NCBI GenBank assembly: GCA_003661465.1
Contig: QMWE01000032.1
Coordinates: 1 to 8,866, forward strand
DNA from: Hadesarchaea archaeon
Lineage (GTDB): Archaea; Hadarchaeota; Hadarchaeia; Hadarchaeales; Hadarchaeaceae
Reading direction: 5' to 3'
DNA length: 8,866 bases
A program made the position numbers and the translations under genes. Below the pieces are notes generated by a model. The model worked only from the letters and a program-made list of their open reading frames with translations, was not told the DNA's origin and did not search any database. Positions 6,220 through 8,866 of this stretch are shown here, piece after piece; position 1 is the first letter of the stretch, and each line of letters opens with the position of its first letter.

Positions 6220-8223
6220 TTATTTCACCGCCCTGCTGACCGTCTCCGGAGTTGGAGAGTAGAGATATCCCCTCTTTTTTTCTTCCTCTATTACCCAATC
6301 CACAAATCCCTCCTTGATGCCCTCCGCCATGGCCTGTATCTTCACTTTTTCAATGGGTGCCGCACCCTCATACTGTTCTTCTAGCTCTCTGATGATGTCG
6401 AATACACGCTGACGTTTCTCTCGCTGGGACTTTGATATCCCAGTCATTATCAGATCTATATCGACAACGTTTGCTTCTGTGTCTATTCCCGCCTCCCTCA
6501 AGCTCGTCTTTATGAGGTTTATAGCCCTGTTCGCGTCCTCAACTGTGACACGGGTGCTGAGTCTCATCCTAGCGTTAGACTTTGCCAAACGTATGAGCGC
6601 TTCCAGCTGCCTGACCGTGATGGGTAGGGGAGCCCCCTCCGCCACGACCTTCCTCCAATCGACAAAAAAATCCTCTATCACTTTTGAGACTTTTTTATCC
6701 TCAATTTTTGGATCGATGTACTTCCGTGCGTATATGATGATCTTGCGCAGGAATTCCGGATCAAACGGTGCCTTGACGACTTTTTTTGGAGCAGTATGCA
6801 TCTGCAATACGTGCTGTGCCATGGAACGGTCATTATCGACACGTGGTTCATCACGCAAGAGCAACACTAGGTCGAACCTAGAAAGCAATACCGGATCAAG
6901 TGCCAACTGCTGGGCTGGAGGAATATTCTTATCGAATCTTCCATGCTTTGGATTGGTAGCTGCGAGAATCGCCGTGCGAGTATTGAGAGTCGCAACTATG
7001 CCTGCCTTGGCGACACTTATCGTCTGTTGTTCCATCGACTCTAAAATTGCAGCCGCTTCATCCTTGTTCATCTTTTCAAACTCATCTATGCTCGCCAGTC
7101 CACCATCTGCTATCACCAGAGCCCCGGCTTCGAGCCCCCATCCGCCACTTAGGTCGTCTCTAACCGCTGCAGCTGTGAGACCAGCCCCGGTCGATTTCAT
7201 CCCCGAGGTGTACAGACCACGCGGAGCTACATTTGCGACCCACTTGAGTATCTGGCTTTTGGCTGTTCCAGGATCCCCACAAAGCAGGATATGAGTATCA
7301 CCGCGAATTCTAGTTCCATCTGGCAGAACCGTTGGATTGCACCCAAAAAGCTGAAGAGCAACAGCCTCCTTTATCGCTTCACAGCCATGGATCGCTGGAA
7401 CCACAGATTGGACTATTTTATTTCTAACCCATGGGTCCTTGGCGAGCTCCTTTATTTTTTTCTCGTCCTCCTCGGTTAATTCCGTTTCCTCCACACCTTT
7501 TTGTCGTACCTCCACATGGCTCACGAACAATATCTTTCTAAAAGTCGTCCTACGTTCTCGCTTTTGTCTCTCTTGAAACACCCTCAAAACTCCGGTCAGG
7601 ACGACGTGATTACCCGGAACAGCCTTATCGACGAAATCGTCCCTTATTATGCCGTCCAACTTCTGCGGCATTCTCCCCCCACGTAACTTTTCCGGTGGTT
7701 CCTGAACGCATATGCTCTGCCAGTCACGGAACACCGTGCTCTCAATTATCAAATCGAACGCGCCTTTACGACGACAATTCGGGTTTTCGCATGAAAGTGG
7801 TTGTCTGAAGAATTCTCCCGCCTGGAAAACCCTGTTCTCCTCGCCACAGTACCTGCATTTGAATACGGCTTCCTTGGCCTCCGGTTTAACCTCGCTGGTA
7901 CGGGTCATTATGCCTTCCACTTGGATAAATTTGCCCACGTGTTCGGCGCGAATGTTGCGAATTTCTATGCTTTCCGGAAGCGACTTGACACGCAAACGCA
8001 TGCCGCTTATTTTCGTTATCCCCTCGAGAATCGCGTCTGCAGTGTTGAAAAAATCTAGTGGTGAGTCAAGCAGACATTTTGCTAGATCCTTATCGAATTC
8101 AAGGATATCATCAAAATTTATAACCAACGATTTTTGTCCGGCGGCGGTTCTCTTCCGTAGCTCTTTGAGGATATCCTTCCTGTGGAGGAAACCCTCTACT
8201 TTCTCTTTAAGCACTGATTCCAA
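6220..8223 (-). CDS. mcm: MCM replicative helicase
   Basis: This 667-residue hexameric AAA+ helicase unwinds DNA at the fork. The N-terminal domain (about 1-245) has an OB fold and a zinc ribbon with C123, C126, C145 and C150. The ATPase core has Walker A GDPGTAKS (316-323), Walker B with IDEF (D380/E381), a PS1 hairpin lysine (K406 in AKAG), sensor 1 ATNP (N424), arginine finger LSRF (R449), and the TVRQLEALIRLAKSNARM sensor 2 block (R538). A C-terminal winged helix covers about 600-667. No intein interrupts it, and length and motifs are normal. The start is TTG at 8223: an in-frame TGA at 8241-8239 bounds the frame and no ATG lies near. GTG at 8214 is an alternative, and neither start has a convincing Shine-Dalgarno, only a G-rich stretch upstream. 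It is the first gene of the operon and directly follows the AT-rich intergenic region. Confidence 0.97.
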   Translation of the reverse strand: MESVLKEKVEGFLHRKDILKELRKRTAAGQKSLVINFDDILEFDKDLAKCLLDSPLDFFNTADAILEGITKISGMRLRVKSLPESIEIRNIRAEHVGKFIQVEGIMTRTSEVKPEAKEAVFKCRYCGEENRVFQAGEFFRQPLSCENPNCRRKGAFDLIIESTVFRDWQSICVQEPPEKLRGGRMPQKLDGIIRDDFVDKAVPGNHVVLTGVLRVFQERQKRERRTTFRKILFVSHVEVRQKGVEETELTEEDEKKIKELAKDPWVRNKIVQSVVPAIHGCEAIKEAVALQLFGCNPTVLPDGTRIRGDTHILLCGDPGTAKSQILKWVANVAPRGLYTSGMKSTGAGLTAAAVRDDLSGGWGLEAGALVIADGGLASIDEFEKMNKDEAAAILESMEQQTISVAKAGIVATLNTRTAILAATNPKHGRFDKNIPPAQQLALDPVLLSRFDLVLLLRDEPRVDNDRSMAQHVLQMHTAPKKVVKAPFDPEFLRKIIIYARKYIDPKIEDKKVSKVIEDFFVDWRKVVAEGAPLPITVRQLEALIRLAKSNARMRLSTRVTVEDANRAINLIKTSLREAGIDTEANVVDIDLIMTGISKSQREKRQRVFDIIRELEEQYEGAAPIEKVKIQAMAEGIKEGFVDWVIEEEKKRGYLYSPTPETVSRAVK

Positions 8224-8300
8224 TATTCCAGCCCCCCGTCAGAATGGTGTTAAAAAGAGGAACTGTGTCGCTTAAAAACAGGACCGTGAAAAATTTGCAC

Positions 8301-8364
8301 TTATTGTTTAAATTTGAGGAAACATTTATTATTTTATTACTTATACTTATTGCAATATTGTTTA
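8301..8364. other. A+T-rich tract, candidate duplex unwinding element
   Basis: By hand count only about 10 of these 64 bases are G or C, against roughly half in the neighbouring genes. The tract lies about 80 bases upstream of the mcm start and about 230 bases from the ORB-like repeats. Low-stability tracts of this kind are typical of origins, but it also includes promoter-like TATA sequence, so the two roles cannot be separated from sequence alone. Confidence 0.5.
8307..8316 (-). promoter_or_regulatory. Candidate BRE/TATA box for the mcm operon
   Basis: On the minus strand CAAATTTAAA resembles an archaeal A-rich TFB-recognition element plus TATA box. It would start transcription around 8284, giving a leader of about 60 bases before the mcm TTG. 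Two TTTTTAA motifs closer to the gene (8278-8272 and 8256-8250) are alternatives; the nearer would give an almost leaderless message. The choice is uncertain without a mapped 5' end. Confidence 0.35.
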
Positions 8365-8565
8365 ACCACAGAAGGGGCCCGGTATGTACATCATTGGACA
8401 CGTTAACATCTCCGTTCAACGGTAGACGCATTTTTATCCCTGTTTAGACCTGGATGAGCTATTTTTTTTATTATTTTGAGGAGGGGTCACCGAAAACAGC
8501 TCAGATCCAATTTTACAGCTTTTATCTCTTTCTTTTAAGAATGTTGGATTTTTGACCCATTTTTC

Positions 8566-8573
8566 AAAAAAAA
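8566..8573 (-). terminator. Candidate T-run terminator after glyA
   Basis: The minus strand carries eight consecutive T residues here, about 110 bases after the glyA stop codon, with further short T runs at 8635-8631 and around 8550. Archaeal RNA polymerase commonly terminates at such T-rich stretches. It would separate glyA from the mcm operon. A T-run in AT-rich DNA is weak evidence by itself. Confidence 0.3.
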
Positions 8574-8593
8574 GATGTCATGGGCCTTATTTC

Positions 8594-8622
8594 GAGTGGA
8601 AACACAAGAAAACAGTGGAAAC
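8594..8622. repeat. Two tandem origin-recognition-box-like repeats
   Basis: GAGTGGAAAC (8594-8603) and CAGTGGAAAC (8613-8622) differ only in the first base and are spaced 19 bases apart, about two helical turns, in the same orientation. The second copy is followed by GGTGG. The CAGTGGAAAC core matches my recollection of the euryarchaeal origin recognition box/mini-ORB bound by the Orc1/Cdc6 winged helix; a flanking G-string is expected and is only weakly present here. Direct repetition and the location in the intergenic region upstream of mcm and cdc6 support the call. No binding data exist for this sequence. Confidence 0.6.
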
Positions 8623-8627
8623 GGTGG

Positions 8628-8641
8628 TCGAAAAACTTCGA
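8628..8641. repeat. Short inverted repeat next to the ORB-like boxes
   Basis: TCGAA (8628-8632) and TTCGA (8637-8641) form perfect 5-base arms around a 4-base spacer, immediately beside the second ORB-like repeat. It may be part of an origin element, or a weak hairpin in the glyA 3' untranslated region. Arms this short can arise by chance. Confidence 0.35.
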
Positions 8642-8681
8642 TGAGTCTGCTAAACTTGAAATTTAAAATTTTGCGGTAGAT

Positions 8682-8866
8682 CTATCTTATTTTCAGATAC
8701 TCATAAGCCTGCACGGCGGAGCCGAAACAATACCTTACCTCTTGATAACCCCGTCTGAATTCTGCTACCTCGGCAGCTATACGGTCAGCTTTCTCTCCAT
8801 CCACCACTATACGTTTAATGAAGTCAGCTATCTTTTCCATTTCTCGTTCCTTCATGCCCAATCTCG
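8682..8866 (-). CDS. glyA: Serine hydroxymethyltransferase, C-terminal 60 codons (runs off right edge)
   Basis: Only the C-terminal end is present, ending at a TAG (8684-8682). The readable 60 residues begin RLGMKEREMEKIADFIKR, continue with AAEVAEFRRGYQEVRYCF, and finish AYEYLKIR. The (T)RLGMKE-x-EM segment and the VAEF...YQ-V-YCF ending match the C-terminal small domain of archaeal SHMT (PLP-dependent serine/glycine interconversion supplying one-carbon units on a tetrahydropterin carrier). The PLP lysine and substrate-binding residues would be upstream, outside the window. The gene points towards the mcm operon on the same strand, but 458 bases containing AT-rich DNA and T-runs separate them, so it is probably a separate transcript. 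The call rests on recognising a short conserved tail. Confidence 0.78.
   Translation of the reverse strand, partial: RLGMKEREMEKIADFIKRIVVDGEKADRIAAEVAEFRRGYQEVRYCFGSAVQAYEYLKIR

Larger units (their letters stand above)
8224..8681. other. AT-rich intergenic region, candidate replication origin (oriC) and operon promoter region
   Basis: No convincing gene is present in these 458 bases between the glyA stop and the mcm start. Seen directly: an approximately 84% A+T tract at 8301-8364 (a possible unwinding element); a second T/A-rich stretch at 8509-8575; two tandem GTGGAAAC-containing repeats at 8594-8622; an adjacent short inverted repeat at 8628-8641; and a G-run GAGGAGGGGT at 8478-8487. Archaeal origins usually lie next to orc1/cdc6 or other replication genes and combine AT-rich DNA with origin recognition boxes, so a replication origin is the best overall reading. 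The region must also hold the promoter for the mcm operon. Confidence 0.6.

Noticed and set aside
6479..7294. 271-codon open frame on the plus strand
   Set aside because: It lies wholly antisense to the mcm ATPase core, whose motifs are all intact. Its translation is a low-complexity Ser/Ala/Leu shadow with no recognisable domain.
1..8223. Inteins, which are common in archaeal replication proteins such as MCM and DP2
   Set aside because: MCM is of normal length with unbroken motifs, and the visible part of DP2 shows no intein splicing motifs or large insertion. The rest of DP2 is outside the window.
8244..8447. 67-codon plus-strand open frame with a hydrophobic stretch, in the intergenic region
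   Set aside because: The hydrophobic residues come from the AT-rich tract, there is no ribosome site, and no family is recognisable. A chance frame is more likely.
8224..8681. CRISPR array, tRNA or other structured RNA gene in the intergenic region
   Set aside because: There are no regularly spaced repeats beyond the two boxes, no cloverleaf-compatible sequence or TTCGA-type T-loop in a proper stem, and the AT-rich composition gives no strong stems.

Overview
The window is from an archaeon. Every recognisable gene encodes a DNA replication protein of the archaeal/eukaryotic type, apart from one phosphatase-like gene and the tail of a serine hydroxymethyltransferase gene. Both subunits of DNA polymerase D (PolD) are present, which points to a euryarchaeon or another non-crenarchaeal, PolD-bearing lineage. 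Base composition is roughly balanced. Frequent AGA/AGG arginine and ATA isoleucine codons would suit a thermophile, but that is inference and I cannot name the species.

All genes lie on the minus strand, so transcription runs from high to low coordinates. From upstream to downstream the order is: C-terminal end of glyA (8682-8866, partial); a 458-base AT-rich intergenic region (8224-8681); mcm replicative helicase (6220-8223); a GINS subunit of Gins23 type (5652-6218); cdc6/orc1 initiator (4448-5728); PolD small subunit DP1 (2857-4437); a HAD-superfamily NagD-like phosphatase (2055-2864); and the first 683 codons of PolD large subunit DP2 (1-2049, running off the left edge). From mcm to DP2 the genes are separated by at most 10 bases or overlap, so they look like one translationally coupled operon.

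The operon holds an initiator (Cdc6/Orc1), a helicase motor (MCM), a helicase accessory factor (GINS) and a replicative polymerase (PolD). The intergenic region in front of it has an approximately 84% A+T tract (8301-8364) and two tandem copies of a GTGGAAAC-containing 10-mer 19 bases apart (8594-8603 and 8613-8622). That core resembles archaeal origin recognition boxes, so the region is a good candidate replication origin as well as the operon promoter.

No transposon, CRISPR array, tRNA, rRNA or intein was seen. The most unusual points are the very complete replisome operon beside an apparent origin, and a NagD-like HAD phosphatase coupled between the two PolD subunit genes.
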